A stretch of DNA of 51,420 bases from CAYFVR01 sp964346545 (GCA_964346545.1 CAYFVR010000002.1:1-51420), one strand, 5' to 3'. Numbered from the stretch's first letter, positions 16,793-25,461 are shown. The notes: generated from the sequence alone by a model not told the origin. A program made the numbers and translations.

Positions 16793-18496
16793 TCATTTCA
16801 ACGGCGTCGGAAAGTCGCCGATGGCCAAAACCCAGCTGGAACTTTCCGGGGCCGACCAGGAGGTCCGGTTTCGAGAAAATTCGCCGAGATCGTGAAATTG
16901 GCCGCTTTCGGCGTCCAGGGCCACGGCCTTCGCCGAAGCGCTCTTCAAACCGGAAATGTCGAATCGGAGGCTCGAAGCGTTTTCCCGATGAAAAACGTAG
17001 GATTCGCCCCGCTCGCAAATGGACTTGGAATCGGGACTCAGGTCGTCGCAATATTCCATTCCCCACAGGAACCGATGATGGGGGTCCGTCGGGGTGGCGT
17101 ACCAGAAATCGTGCCACGCCCGGATGCCCCGCGCCCATTCTTCGGGATAGCCCTCGTATCGGGAAAAATGGCCGGAAGAGCCTTCCAGATAGCCGTAGAT
17201 CGCGCCGACGCCCAGGTTCATCGCCTGGCCCCACATGTACATGAGCTGATCGTCGGAATTCTTGGGGCCCTTGTGGTGATTTCGGATGTACCGATACCGA
17301 TCCTCCTCGAACACCGGACGATCCGTCGCCGCGACGCGGGAGGCGCGCCAGCGATCATGGGTCATGGCGCCTTTTTCTTCCTGACTTTCGAAAGAGACGT
17401 AGTTGCATTCGGCGCAGATGATCCGGTCCAATCGGTTCTTGTATCCCCGCATCCCGATGAAATGATGCCACGGCATGTGATCCCTGATGTCCCGGAACCA
17501 TCGATTGGCATATTCCGCGGCATCGTCCTCGAAATTGTCGAAGCCTTCGCCCACCATCCAGTTGGAAATGGCGCCCCATCTTCGGGCCATGTATTTTCTC
17601 AGCCGGAGTTGCCGGCGTCGGTTTTCTTCAAACGAACCCCGCGGAAAACTTCTCCGGAAAAGCGATTTCAGGCGGGCTCTCCAAGATCGGACGGGACCGT
17701 CGTGGAATTGGTCGCATTTGTCCCGCTCGCAATCCCAGAACATCCAGAAATGGGCGTGGGCGTTTCGTTCCGCGAGTTTCGCGAAAACCGCCTCGTATTT
17801 CCGAAAGGTCGCCGGGTCGGGATTGAGGCCGCCTCGGCAGTCCGCGCGGGTTCCGTCGCAGCCGTGGTCGTACCAGCGATTGGCGGGTCCCTGAAAATGC
17901 GCCCCCCGGAATCCGGCCCCTCCCGAACCGTCGGCGCTTCCGATGTGCCGATCCATCCAGGTTTCCAATTGCTCCATCGTCGGTTCATGGGCTTGATACG
18001 GCGCCGCCTCGTACAGAAACGGCATCATCGCCCAGGCCGGAACGATGGGATGGCCCAGAGCGGCGTCGAAGAAAAGCGTGCCGTCGGGTCCGCCGGGGAC
18101 GAGAGGTCCGGGCCTCCCCACCGTGTCGGTGCAGATCACCGTCCCGCTCCGACCGTCGAGATCGGCGTTGGCCGAAGAAACCGCGAAGGAAAACGCGCCG
18201 GGCTTCGAACACATGTACCGGAGTTTCCAGCTGTTCCCGCCGTCGTAGAACAGGCCCGCCCGGATGCCGTCGGAAAACGCCGCGATGGCGTCGATGTCGA
18301 ACGGGTTCCCGGAATATTCGATGTCTTCGTATGTCCATTCGGCATGGGGATGCCACAAGTCGGCGGTTTTCGTTTCGGCGCGCACGGAAAACGAAAAGAA
18401 TACGACGCTCCCAAAGCATGCGAAAAGGCCAATCCAGCGAGGACGAATCGGTTTTCGTGAAATTCTCCATGCCGCCATGGCCGTCTTGGGAAGCAT
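16793..18496 (-). CDS. Secreted DUF5060-domain glycoside-hydrolase-like protein, copy 2
   Basis: A 567-residue paralogue of the 11639-13273 protein. The N terminus has an extended basic region, then a hydrophobic core and a likely cleavage after FSVRA. The DUF5060 beta domain (LWHPHAEWTYEDIEYSGN, GLFYDGGNSWKLRYM) precedes a barrel-like region with the same RRWGAISNWMVGEGFDNFED and VFEEDRYRY motifs. It differs from copy 1 by an inserted basic stretch of about 27 residues before RKYMARRWG (SWRARLKSLFRR region) and a longer segment before the HIGSADGSGG loop, and it lacks the Pro-rich tail. Its ATG shares one base with the UPF0104 stop (TGATG). Nucleotide identity with copy 1 is very high in the 3' half. 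Confidence 0.8.
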   Translation of the reverse strand: MLPKTAMAAWRISRKPIRPRWIGLFACFGSVVFFSFSVRAETKTADLWHPHAEWTYEDIEYSGNPFDIDAIAAFSDGIRAGLFYDGGNSWKLRYMCSKPGAFSFAVSSANADLDGRSGTVICTDTVGRPGPLVPGGPDGTLFFDAALGHPIVPAWAMMPFLYEAAPYQAHEPTMEQLETWMDRHIGSADGSGGAGFRGAHFQGPANRWYDHGCDGTRADCRGGLNPDPATFRKYEAVFAKLAERNAHAHFWMFWDCERDKCDQFHDGPVRSWRARLKSLFRRSFPRGSFEENRRRQLRLRKYMARRWGAISNWMVGEGFDNFEDDAAEYANRWFRDIRDHMPWHHFIGMRGYKNRLDRIICAECNYVSFESQEEKGAMTHDRWRASRVAATDRPVFEEDRYRYIRNHHKGPKNSDDQLMYMWGQAMNLGVGAIYGYLEGSSGHFSRYEGYPEEWARGIRAWHDFWYATPTDPHHRFLWGMEYCDDLSPDSKSICERGESYVFHRENASSLRFDISGLKSASAKAVALDAESGQFHDLGEFSRNRTSWSAPESSSWVLAIGDFPTPLK

Positions 18497-19464
18497 CACC
18501 GAACCTTCTTTCGAACGGCGAACGCAACGCCGCCCAAAAAAGCCTGGAGCAGGGAAATGCCGAAGGCGATCCACGCCAAGGCCACCGCCGCCACCGCGGA
18601 GACCCCGGCATTGCCGAACAGCAGAATGAACACCTGCTCCCGCAAACCGATGCCGTTGATGGACGCCGGCAACATCAGAAGGAGCAAAGACACCGGGATG
18701 ATGGCGAAGTAGAGCGTCCAGGGAATGCCGATTTCCAGCGCCTTGCCGAGAATCCAGAAATGCAGGACGACATTGGCCTGGAAAAGAAGGGAAATAAGAA
18801 CGCAAAGCCCCAGAACCCGACCCTTCCCCGAAAAAACGTGGAGGGACTCGGCGATCTTCCGGAATTTCCGTTGCACGGCCGCAACCGGAATTCCGTCCAC
18901 CATCCGCTCCATCAGGTCGTATCCCGACGGATGAAACAGAAGCCCCAGGGAAAACAGAATGAAGAACGTCAGAAACACCAGGAAGAGCGTAATGTTCGGA
19001 TGACCGAGGACCCCCGGGCCGGAAACGGTCAGCACCGCTCCCGTCATGACGAGCAGGGCGATCATTCCGGTCAGCCGCTCCACGAAAACCACCAGCATGG
19101 AGCGCGCGACACCCCCCGCCTTTCCGGCGGTATCCATGGCGCGCACCACGTCGCCGCTCATCGTTCCCGGCAGAAAACTGTTGAAAAACATGCCGACCAG
19201 ATAGGAAAGGGACAATTCTCCCATGGAATAATCCGCGCCCTGCGCGAGAAGCAGCAGGCGCCATCGGTAGGAGCAGATCAGAAAGCCGAGAATGTGAAGG
19301 CTGGCCGCCAGCAGAACCAAATAGGGGTCCGCCGAAAGCAGGGCCGATCGAATGGAATCGAAATTCGGGAGCTGTTTTCGAAACAAATAAACGATCAGGC
19401 CGACGCTGACGAGGCCCTTTAGAATGAGCGACGCGAAGCGCCGGCGGGGGCGGGTCGGCGTCAC
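18496..19464 (-). CDS. UPF0104 / lysylphosphatidylglycerol synthase TM-like membrane protein, copy 1
   Basis: A 322-residue membrane protein. Helices and motifs follow the UPF0104 family: SLILKGLVSVGLIVYLF, the YRWRLLLLAQG basic turn, SLSYLVGMFFNSFLPGTMSGDVVRA (family signature), a VVFVERLTGM helix, and the C-terminal LPASINGIGLREQVFILLF ('SinGiGlRE') element. It probably acts as a lipid or polyprenyl-sugar transporter at the inner membrane. The start is a GTG at 19464 whose GTGA overlaps the acyltransferase stop by 4 bp; an ATG start further upstream would only reread the acyltransferase out of frame. It is followed with a one-base overlap by DUF5060 copy 2, so the pair is translationally coupled. 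Confidence 0.84.
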   Translation of the reverse strand: MTPTRPRRRFASLILKGLVSVGLIVYLFRKQLPNFDSIRSALLSADPYLVLLAASLHILGFLICSYRWRLLLLAQGADYSMGELSLSYLVGMFFNSFLPGTMSGDVVRAMDTAGKAGGVARSMLVVFVERLTGMIALLVMTGAVLTVSGPGVLGHPNITLFLVFLTFFILFSLGLLFHPSGYDLMERMVDGIPVAAVQRKFRKIAESLHVFSGKGRVLGLCVLISLLFQANVVLHFWILGKALEIGIPWTLYFAIIPVSLLLLMLPASINGIGLREQVFILLFGNAGVSAVAAVALAWIAFGISLLQAFLGGVAFAVRKKVR

Positions 19465-20213
19465 GCCTTTTCTTCGCCCCGCGTCCCGACCCGTCGCGCC
19501 GGAACCCCGGCCATGAGGCTGTAGGGGGCCACCGACCGTCGAACCACCGCCCCCGCCGCGACGACGGAACCTTTCCCGACTCGGACTCCGTCCAACACGG
19601 TCACGCCTCCGCCGATCCAGACATCCTCCTCCACGACGATTCCTTTGCTGACGAACCCTTGCTCCCGGATCGGAATATTCGGATCTTCGAACACGTGATT
19701 GCCGGCGACGAAATAGCAATGGCCGCCGATCAAGGTCTTTTGGCCGATTTCCAATCCCCCCTGCCCATTCAGGATGGTGTAGGGACCGACGTAAACCTCG
19801 TCTCCCAGCCGAACATGGCCTTCGTAGCCGGCTTCAAACGTAACGCCACGCATAAGCTGACAACGATCGCCCACATGAACCGCGGCGTCCGCGCTTTTAA
19901 TGTCGAAAAGAACGCCCTGATCGACAACCGTCCCCGCGCCAATGAAAAGACGCCTGGGACATCGGAAGGCGACTCCCTCGAAGGCCACGCTCTTTTTCCC
20001 GAAGGCGCCAAACAGCTTCGCGTAGGCGATTCGCCGCAGAAAAAGCCCGAGCGCCCCGGGAAAATTTCGAAAAAAGGCGTTGACAAACTCATAGGCCAAA
20101 AGATCAAGATAGGAATCGCTCCCCACCGCCCGGGCCATGTATTTTTCCAGCGCCCCGCCCGACATGCCCGTCACGCTGGTTTGCGGAATTCGGCGTCCGT
20201 GTTTTTCATCCAT
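19461..20213 (-). CDS. Left-handed beta-helix acyltransferase (WbbJ/MaT-like), second of a tandem pair
   Basis: A 250-residue protein. A helical N-terminal part (LEKYMARAVGSDSYLDLLAYE) leads into imperfect hexapeptide repeats ([LIV]GxxxxV type) from about residue 90: VHVGDRCQL, VRLGDEVYVGPYTIL, LEIGQKTLIGGHCYF, and a typical C-terminal coil with VWIGGGVTVLDGVRVGKGSVVAAGAVV ending SLMAGVPARRVG. AGNHVF supplies the catalytic-type His. Such enzymes O-acetylate sugars with acetyl-CoA. ATG at 20213 is 5 bp after the upstream stop; an alternative GTG at 20222 would overlap it by 4 bp. It is a paralogue of the gene just upstream; both share the helical N terminus. Confidence 0.85.
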   Translation of the reverse strand: MDEKHGRRIPQTSVTGMSGGALEKYMARAVGSDSYLDLLAYEFVNAFFRNFPGALGLFLRRIAYAKLFGAFGKKSVAFEGVAFRCPRRLFIGAGTVVDQGVLFDIKSADAAVHVGDRCQLMRGVTFEAGYEGHVRLGDEVYVGPYTILNGQGGLEIGQKTLIGGHCYFVAGNHVFEDPNIPIREQGFVSKGIVVEEDVWIGGGVTVLDGVRVGKGSVVAAGAVVRRSVAPYSLMAGVPARRVGTRGEEKA

Positions 20214-20218
20214 GCCGT

Positions 20219-20980
20219 TCACCCATCCACGGAACCGATGACTCGGGCCGGAACGCCCGCGGCGATCGAATGAGATGGCAAATTTCTGGTAACCACGCCC
20301 CCCGCGCCAACCACGCATCCCTCCCCAATGGCGACCCCGTCCAAAACGATCGCTCCCGCCCCGAGCCAGGAACCGCTCCCGATGGAAATCGGCCCCCGGG
20401 AATAGGTTCCTTGATCCATGAAGGGAACATCGGGACGGTCGGCACGATACCTCGCGCCTCCGAGATAAACATTGGCGGCCAGCAACACCGATTCGCCGAT
20501 TTCGATGCCGGAGATGGCGGACAGGACGGCGTTGCAGCCGAAGTCGGTTCGGTTCCCGATGGTGACCGGCCCGGTTTTCGCCTGGATGACGCAATTCCGA
20601 GAAACGATCACGTCGTCGCCGATCCGGATTTCCCCGCCGCCGGCGTCCAGCATGCAATAATCATCGATGGCGACCCGCTTTCCCAAATATGTCCGGGCCG
20701 GATGTCGAAGCGACAATCCCTTTCCCAAAATCAGCCCGGAACCGGCCCGCCCAAACAAAGAAGCCAAAAAATGCTTCCGAAGCAAATAGCCGATTCCGCC
20801 CGGAAGGCCGCCGAACAACAGGAGACCCAGCTCGTACCGAATGAGCGAAGGGGTGGAAACATTGCCCACCGCCTTGGCCCGATACCGTTCCAGCGCCGAA
20901 TCGCCCGATCGATGGAGTTGCGCGGCCAAATGCTCCCGCTCAATAGCCCGATCCCCGATTTTTTCCAAATTCGGATCCAT
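20219..20980 (-). CDS. Left-handed beta-helix acyltransferase (WbbJ/MaT-like), first of a tandem pair
   Basis: A 253-residue hexapeptide-repeat acyltransferase with the same plan as the downstream gene: a helical N terminus (LERYRAKAVGNVSTPSLIRYELG), then beta-helix coils IRIGDDVIVSRNCVI, VTIGNRTDFGCNAVL, IEIGESVLLAANVYL and the closing ISIGSGSWLGAGAIVLDGVAIGEG followed by IAAGVPARVIG. In place of the usual catalytic NHxF it reads GGARYRADRP, so the active-site His is not obvious here, unlike the neighbour (AGNHVF). It may have another specificity or be inactive. The start at 20980 has AAAGGGA upstream. 78 bp separate it from the SDR gene upstream. Confidence 0.83.
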   Translation of the reverse strand: MDPNLEKIGDRAIEREHLAAQLHRSGDSALERYRAKAVGNVSTPSLIRYELGLLLFGGLPGGIGYLLRKHFLASLFGRAGSGLILGKGLSLRHPARTYLGKRVAIDDYCMLDAGGGEIRIGDDVIVSRNCVIQAKTGPVTIGNRTDFGCNAVLSAISGIEIGESVLLAANVYLGGARYRADRPDVPFMDQGTYSRGPISIGSGSWLGAGAIVLDGVAIGEGCVVGAGGVVTRNLPSHSIAAGVPARVIGSVDG

Positions 20981-21058
20981 TCTTCCCTTTCAAGGCAAGA
21001 GGTCATGGGCGACCCAAAGCTTCCCCAGGGCGCGCCGTTTCCGTCCACCTCCGCCATT

Positions 21059-22093
21059 TCAATCGGGAACCTTCAGCCATCCCCGATCGCGATACCACAG
21101 GGCGCTTTCCACGATGCCCTTCTCGTTTTCGTACAAGGGCCGATAGCCCAGAACATCGCGCATTTTCCGCGTGGAAAAATTGCGGTCTTTGGAATAAAAG
21201 GCCACCCGCCGCCGGTACAGCGGCGGCTCGATTCCCAACGGACGGCACAGGGTCTCGCACAGGTCCGCCGCCAGGAAAAACGGCCCGATGGGCAGACGAA
21301 CGATTCGAGGCGCCCGGTTGAAAACGGCGGCAACTTTCCGCGCCAGGTCTTCCAGTCGAATCGGTTCGGAGGCGCCGACGATAAACGCCTCCCCCAAGGC
21401 GCCTTCTTCCCAGGCGGCGCGAAGGATGGCGTTGGTCAGATCTTCGACATGTACGAGATGGTACCAGCAGTCGCCGTTCCCCAAGATTGGGAAAAACCGG
21501 CCCAAGGCCATTCGATAGACTTTGAGCAACCGCCGTTCGCCCGGACCATAAATGGCGCAGGGTCGAATGACGGCATAGGGCAAATCGTTCTTTCGAGCGA
21601 ATTCCGCGAGCCAAAGCTCCGCCTCCGCCTTGGTTCGCTGGTAGCCGTCGCCGGGACGGAAGGGGCTGGTCTCGTCGCCCGGCGGGTCCGCGATATGCCC
21701 GTGAACGCCCATGGTGGAAACATGGACGAACCGCTTGAAATCGGGATTTCGAACGGCCTCCGCCGCAAGCAACCGGGTGCTTTTCACATGGACGTTCCAA
21801 TAGTCCCGCTCGGTGCTTTTGGGCTCCCGAAACGCCGCCGCCACGTGGAACACGTATTCGACGCCTTCCATGGCGGCGCGGATGGTCTTTTCGTCGAACA
21901 CGTCGCCGAGAAACCAGCGGATCGGCAGCTCCCGAAGAGGTTCCAGATTGGAAGACGGCCGCGCCACCGCCCGAACGTCCGCCTCCGCCGCGACGAGTTT
22001 CTCCACCAGTCTCCGGCCGGTGTATCCCGTGGCGCCGGTGACCAGGACCACGCTTCCTCGGGGCAAGTCCATTTCCTTCTCCGCGTCCTTCAT
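21059..22093 (-). CDS. NAD(P)-dependent SDR epimerase/reductase
   Basis: A 344-residue extended SDR protein. The N terminus has VVLVTGATGYTGRRLVEKL (Rossmann TGxxGxxG, residues about 16-22), then VSTMGVHG and the catalytic YQRTKAEAE (YxxxK). It resembles sterol-dehydrogenase/dihydroflavonol-reductase-like epimerases more than GalE. It may modify a nucleotide sugar or a lipid-linked sugar. The start at 22093 is chosen for its 4-bp ATGA overlap with the upstream glycosyltransferase; the longer frame upstream is a shadow of that gene. It sits between glycosyltransferase and acyltransferase genes, consistent with making or altering a sugar donor. Confidence 0.82.
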   Translation of the reverse strand: MKDAEKEMDLPRGSVVLVTGATGYTGRRLVEKLVAAEADVRAVARPSSNLEPLRELPIRWFLGDVFDEKTIRAAMEGVEYVFHVAAAFREPKSTERDYWNVHVKSTRLLAAEAVRNPDFKRFVHVSTMGVHGHIADPPGDETSPFRPGDGYQRTKAEAELWLAEFARKNDLPYAVIRPCAIYGPGERRLLKVYRMALGRFFPILGNGDCWYHLVHVEDLTNAILRAAWEEGALGEAFIVGASEPIRLEDLARKVAAVFNRAPRIVRLPIGPFFLAADLCETLCRPLGIEPPLYRRRVAFYSKDRNFSTRKMRDVLGYRPLYENEKGIVESALWYRDRGWLKVPD

Positions 22094-23352
22094 GATGAAA
22101 TCCGCTCCCTTTCGGGAAACCGGCGGATCGCTTCGCCCGTTCCCGATTCGGCCCGTTCGGCCAGTCGCCCTCGAATCCAGTCGTAAAGGGCGTTCACCCG
22201 TTTCCGGTGGGCCGCGTACACATGGTTTTTCTCGACGAAGGCCCGTCCGTTTTCCCCCAGCCGGCGCCGCAGTTCCGGGTCCGCCGCCAGCGCCAAAATC
22301 CCTTCGGCGAAACCTTCGGGATCCGCCGGCGCCAGATAAACTTCTCGGTCGGTGACGATCTGGGTATGGGTGGGAAGCTTGGTCAATAGAACCGGTTTCC
22401 CGGAATGCATGTAGGGAAAAATTTTCATTGGCGTGTTGACGCCCCGTATGCGGGGCGCCACGAGAATGTCGGCCTCGGCCAAATACCGGTCCAGGTCCGA
22501 AAACGGCCGCGGCCCCAAAAAATGAACATGATCCGCCACGCCCAAACGACCGGCCTTTTCTCGATAATACCGAATATCCTCGGGATCGCCGCCGATCACG
22601 ACCAGTTCGATCCCCGGATTCCGGCGGAAGGCCAAGGGAAAACTCTCCACCAGCAGATCGATGCCCTGATAGGTTTCCAGGTTGCCGCAATACAATAAAA
22701 TCAGGCCGTCGGAATCGATCTCGCGGTTCAGCGTCCCGGTCTTGGGCCGATCCGGGTTTTCCAACTGAGAAATATCGTGCAGCGTCACGGTGCGGCGCGA
22801 ACCGTTTTTTTCGCAGAGATCGGCCAGGGCGTGGCAAACGGGCGCGTTGGCCATGGCGCCTCGGATCGCTTTCCGCTCGAAAAAGTTCAACATTGAGGCG
22901 GCCAATCGCAAGGACGGAAACTTTTCCGTCATTTGCTGGGCGATGGAAGAATCCAGATCGTACACGTAGGGGATTCCGTAAAGCCGCTTGAGAAACATGG
23001 CGATGAACACCGATTCCTCTCCGGCGTGCACCACATCGTATTGTCCCTCTCGCGCCATCTTCCAGGCGGCCAGGAACATCCGCCAATCCAGCATCAGCTT
23101 TCGCGGAGAAAACCCGGGGCGCACCTGTTGGATCGGCCGAAAATACGGCGCCCGATGGAGGGCGACATTGGGCAAATCCACGTCCTCTCCGACCGGATAG
23201 ACCAAGGCGTCCACCCGAACGTCTCCCCGCTCGGACAGGGCCCGCAACACCAGCAGGACGTCGATGGGGGTTCCGCGATTGATGAAAAAGGGCTGGGGCG
23301 CCAGCACCATCACCTTCATGGAATAAAGACTCTCGCTATTCTCCGCCTTCAT
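22090..23352 (-). CDS. GT4 family glycosyltransferase
   Basis: A 420-residue GT-B glycosyltransferase. N-terminal APQPFFINRGTPIDVLLVLRAL is the acceptor-side Gly-rich loop; LLYCGNLETYQGIDLLVESF and VHFLGPRPFSDLDRYLAEADILVAPR mark the nucleotide-sugar domain, followed by PMKIFPYMHSGKPVLLT (the second Glu of the canonical E-x7-E motif is not evident). It would extend the repeat unit in the cytoplasm. Start choice: the ATG at 23352 has a good SD (AAAGGGAAAG) and overlaps galE by 17 bp; the ATG at 23319 lacks one. Its stop overlaps the SDR start by 4 bp. Confidence 0.85.
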   Translation of the reverse strand: MKAENSESLYSMKVMVLAPQPFFINRGTPIDVLLVLRALSERGDVRVDALVYPVGEDVDLPNVALHRAPYFRPIQQVRPGFSPRKLMLDWRMFLAAWKMAREGQYDVVHAGEESVFIAMFLKRLYGIPYVYDLDSSIAQQMTEKFPSLRLAASMLNFFERKAIRGAMANAPVCHALADLCEKNGSRRTVTLHDISQLENPDRPKTGTLNREIDSDGLILLYCGNLETYQGIDLLVESFPLAFRRNPGIELVVIGGDPEDIRYYREKAGRLGVADHVHFLGPRPFSDLDRYLAEADILVAPRIRGVNTPMKIFPYMHSGKPVLLTKLPTHTQIVTDREVYLAPADPEGFAEGILALAADPELRRRLGENGRAFVEKNHVYAAHRKRVNALYDWIRGRLAERAESGTGEAIRRFPERERISS

Positions 23353-24346
23353 TGCTTTCCCTTTGGGACGAGTGGTGTTTCACATGCCAATCCCACGCGG
23401 TCTGGAGGATGGCCTCCAAGGTGGCGAAGCGCGGTCGCCAGTCGAGTTCTCGAATCGCCTTTTCGGCGGAACCGATCAAGGCCGCGGGATCGCCCGGCCG
23501 GCGGGGATGATACGTGAAAGGGATTTCCGCGCCGGTAATTTTTTTCGCGGTTTCGATGACTTCAAGAACCGAATAGCCGTTTCCGTTTCCCAGATTGTAT
23601 CGCCGACTTCCCCCGCCCGCCAGGAGCGCGCGAAGGGCGGCAAAATGCGCCTGGGCCAGATCCACCACATGGATGTAATCTCGAATGCAGGTTCCGTCCG
23701 GCGTATCGTAATCATTCCCGAAAACGCTCAACGGCCCCCGAAGACCAAGGGCGGTTTGCAGCACCAGGGGAATCAGATGGGTTTCCGGATCATGGTCCTC
23801 CCCCACGTCCCCGTCCGGGTCCGCGCCCGCGGCGTTGAAATATCGGAGGCAAACGGAACGGAGACTTTGGGCGGCGTCCAGATCGTCCAAAATGGTCTCC
23901 ATCATCAGTTTGGTCCGGCCGTAGGGATTGATGGGGCGCTGGGGATGCTCCTCGGGAATGGGCAACGTTTGGGGCTCTCCATAGGTGGCGCAACTGGAGG
24001 AAAATATGAATTTGTCGATGTTTCTTTCCAGAAGAAGGGAAAGAAGCCCCAGCGTCGAAGCGATATTGTTTTGGTAGTACTTCAGGGGTTCCCGCACCGA
24101 TTCCCCCACGTAGCAAAACGCGGCGAAATGCATGGCCGCCCGGATGTCGTGGGCCTGGACGATTTCCCGAAGAACCGCGGGATCATCCATTTCCCCTTCG
24201 TAAAGCGGCCCCCACCGCACGGCCCATCGATGTCCCTGGCTCAAATTGTCGAGAACGACCGGCCGCATTCCGTTTTCGTGCAAATACTTGCACATGTGGG
24301 AACCGATGTATCCGGCTCCGCCCACCACGAGTATCTCTTCGTTCAT
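23336..24346 (-). CDS. galE: UDP-glucose 4-epimerase
   Basis: A 336-residue extended SDR enzyme with GalE hallmarks: ILVVGGAGYIGSHMCKYL (NAD-binding GGxGYIG), FSSSCATYGEP (catalytic Ser region) and PYGRTKLMME (YxxxK), plus ACIRDYIHV-like TCIRDYIHVVDLAQAH and LRYFNAAGADP. It interconverts UDP-glucose and UDP-galactose (or the N-acetyl forms), supplying sugar donors for the EPS. I use ATG 24346; a TTG 9 bp upstream is possible but has no spacing for an SD. It precedes the GT4 gene with a 17-bp overlap, so the two are probably co-translated. Confidence 0.93.
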   Translation of the reverse strand: MNEEILVVGGAGYIGSHMCKYLHENGMRPVVLDNLSQGHRWAVRWGPLYEGEMDDPAVLREIVQAHDIRAAMHFAAFCYVGESVREPLKYYQNNIASTLGLLSLLLERNIDKFIFSSSCATYGEPQTLPIPEEHPQRPINPYGRTKLMMETILDDLDAAQSLRSVCLRYFNAAGADPDGDVGEDHDPETHLIPLVLQTALGLRGPLSVFGNDYDTPDGTCIRDYIHVVDLAQAHFAALRALLAGGGSRRYNLGNGNGYSVLEVIETAKKITGAEIPFTYHPRRPGDPAALIGSAEKAIRELDWRPRFATLEAILQTAWDWHVKHHSSQRESNEGGE

Positions 24347-24440
24347 ACCGATCAATTCCCATCGCCAGTGGGAAGGCCCGCGCGACTCGGGTCCGGCGTC
24401 GCCACCCTTCGGACATTCGAAGCGGACAAACGGAACCGAT

Positions 24441-25295
24441 TCACCGAGCCTCCCTTTTGAAAAAACCGTGAAACCGCTTCCGGGCCTGCATTCGCAACTG
24501 GTCCCGGAAAAACCGAATCAACCCCGCCCCTCGACCGAAGGACCGCAACGTCGCCCCATCCCGAAAAATGGCGGTCAAATCCTCCGACGGCCGGTCGGGA
24601 TCCAGCCGTCCGCCCCCGCCCTCGCTTCGCCGGGTCCATCCCCCGAAGGAGCCGGCCCGTCGGCCGTGATCGGCCAGGGGCAACGGATCGCTTCCCGAGA
24701 GGATGGGTCTTTTTTCCCGTTGGGCCCGAGCCAGAAGCGGCGGCATGGGCCCAAAAAACGGGCGATTGCCGTTGTCGCCGAAGGCGTGGAAGCAGTCGGG
24801 CGGCGTGTCCAGGAATTGTTGGACGACTCGGCCCCGACGGCCCGTCCATTTCCCGACGCCCCACGGCAGGACGGGGGCGCCGCCATGTTCCGCCACGCGT
24901 CGGGCGAGTTCGCGGAGGGAAACTTGTCGATCTTCGAATTTCGTCTCGCATCCCAATGCGAGCAACTCGATATCTTCCGCGCTGATCACCTGGCGTCCCG
25001 CAACGACATACAGCCGCCGCCCTTCCCCATTTCGAGCAACGAGGCTTCGGGATTCCCGGGCGGGCAAGAACCGCCACGAACCGTCCCTCCGCCCGTCAAT
25101 CGCTTGTCGGGACATTTGATCGAAAACATTTATGTCGCCGGCTTCCGCGAGCAGAAGAACGGCGTCGATCACCTCTTCCGTTCCCAGCCCCGCGCCCGCG
25201 GCGGCCCGTTGAAAATTCTCATCCGCGGCATCCAGAAAGACGTCCAGGTTGAAATGCGGATAGATATGGACGTGGGCGTCCCAAAAAACGGCCAT
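24441..25295 (-). CDS. HxH metal-dependent hydrolase-like protein of the PHP/amidohydrolase type
   Basis: A 284-residue protein I cannot name. The N terminus VFWDAHVHIYPHFNL carries the HxH metal site of PHP and amidohydrolase proteins. Later come a predicted barrel strand EDIELLALGCE and, near the C terminus, RPILSGSDPLPLADHGRRAGSFG, which recalls the SGSD and His/Arg-rich closing element of PHP-type phosphoesterases. No signal peptide or membrane helix is seen. It lies between the GlpD-like FAD enzyme and galE, and may act with the FAD enzyme on a glycerol- or sugar-phosphate intermediate; that is a guess from position. Confidence 0.6.
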   Translation of the reverse strand: MAVFWDAHVHIYPHFNLDVFLDAADENFQRAAAGAGLGTEEVIDAVLLLAEAGDINVFDQMSRQAIDGRRDGSWRFLPARESRSLVARNGEGRRLYVVAGRQVISAEDIELLALGCETKFEDRQVSLRELARRVAEHGGAPVLPWGVGKWTGRRGRVVQQFLDTPPDCFHAFGDNGNRPFFGPMPPLLARAQREKRPILSGSDPLPLADHGRRAGSFGGWTRRSEGGGGRLDPDRPSEDLTAIFRDGATLRSFGRGAGLIRFFRDQLRMQARKRFHGFFKREAR

Positions 25296-25416
25296 GGCGA
25301 ATCTACCCGTTCATCCGTCTTCGCCCGGGAGGGCCTTCCGCAAATCCGACGTCCACTGGATACGCCCCCAAAAGCCTTGTTCAAAAAGAAATTTCATCGA
25401 AATTTGAGAAGGGAAC

Positions 25417-25452
25417 CTCGGGAAAAGGATCAAACTCGGGAAAAAGATCAAA
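25417..25452. repeat. Two tandem 18-bp direct repeats in an intergenic gap
   Basis: Units 25417-25434 and 25435-25452 read CTCGGGAAAAGGATCAAA and the same with one G-to-A change. They lie in the 166-bp gap just after the GlpD-like stop (25462) in transcription direction. I see no promoter or hairpin tied to them. Confidence 0.6.
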
Positions 25453-25461
25453 ATGGACCCG

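Noticed and set aside
11624..18460. Long plus-strand ORFs of about 592 and 622 codons opposite both DUF5060 genes
   Set aside because: They stay open only because the paralogues share sequence and third-position GC. They have no motifs, and the DUF5060 frames have signal peptides and conserved domains.
25311..25397. A 28-residue ORF beginning MKFLFEQGF between the FAD enzyme and the HxH hydrolase
   Set aside because: No SD, no coupling and no recognisable homology; it probably occurs by chance.
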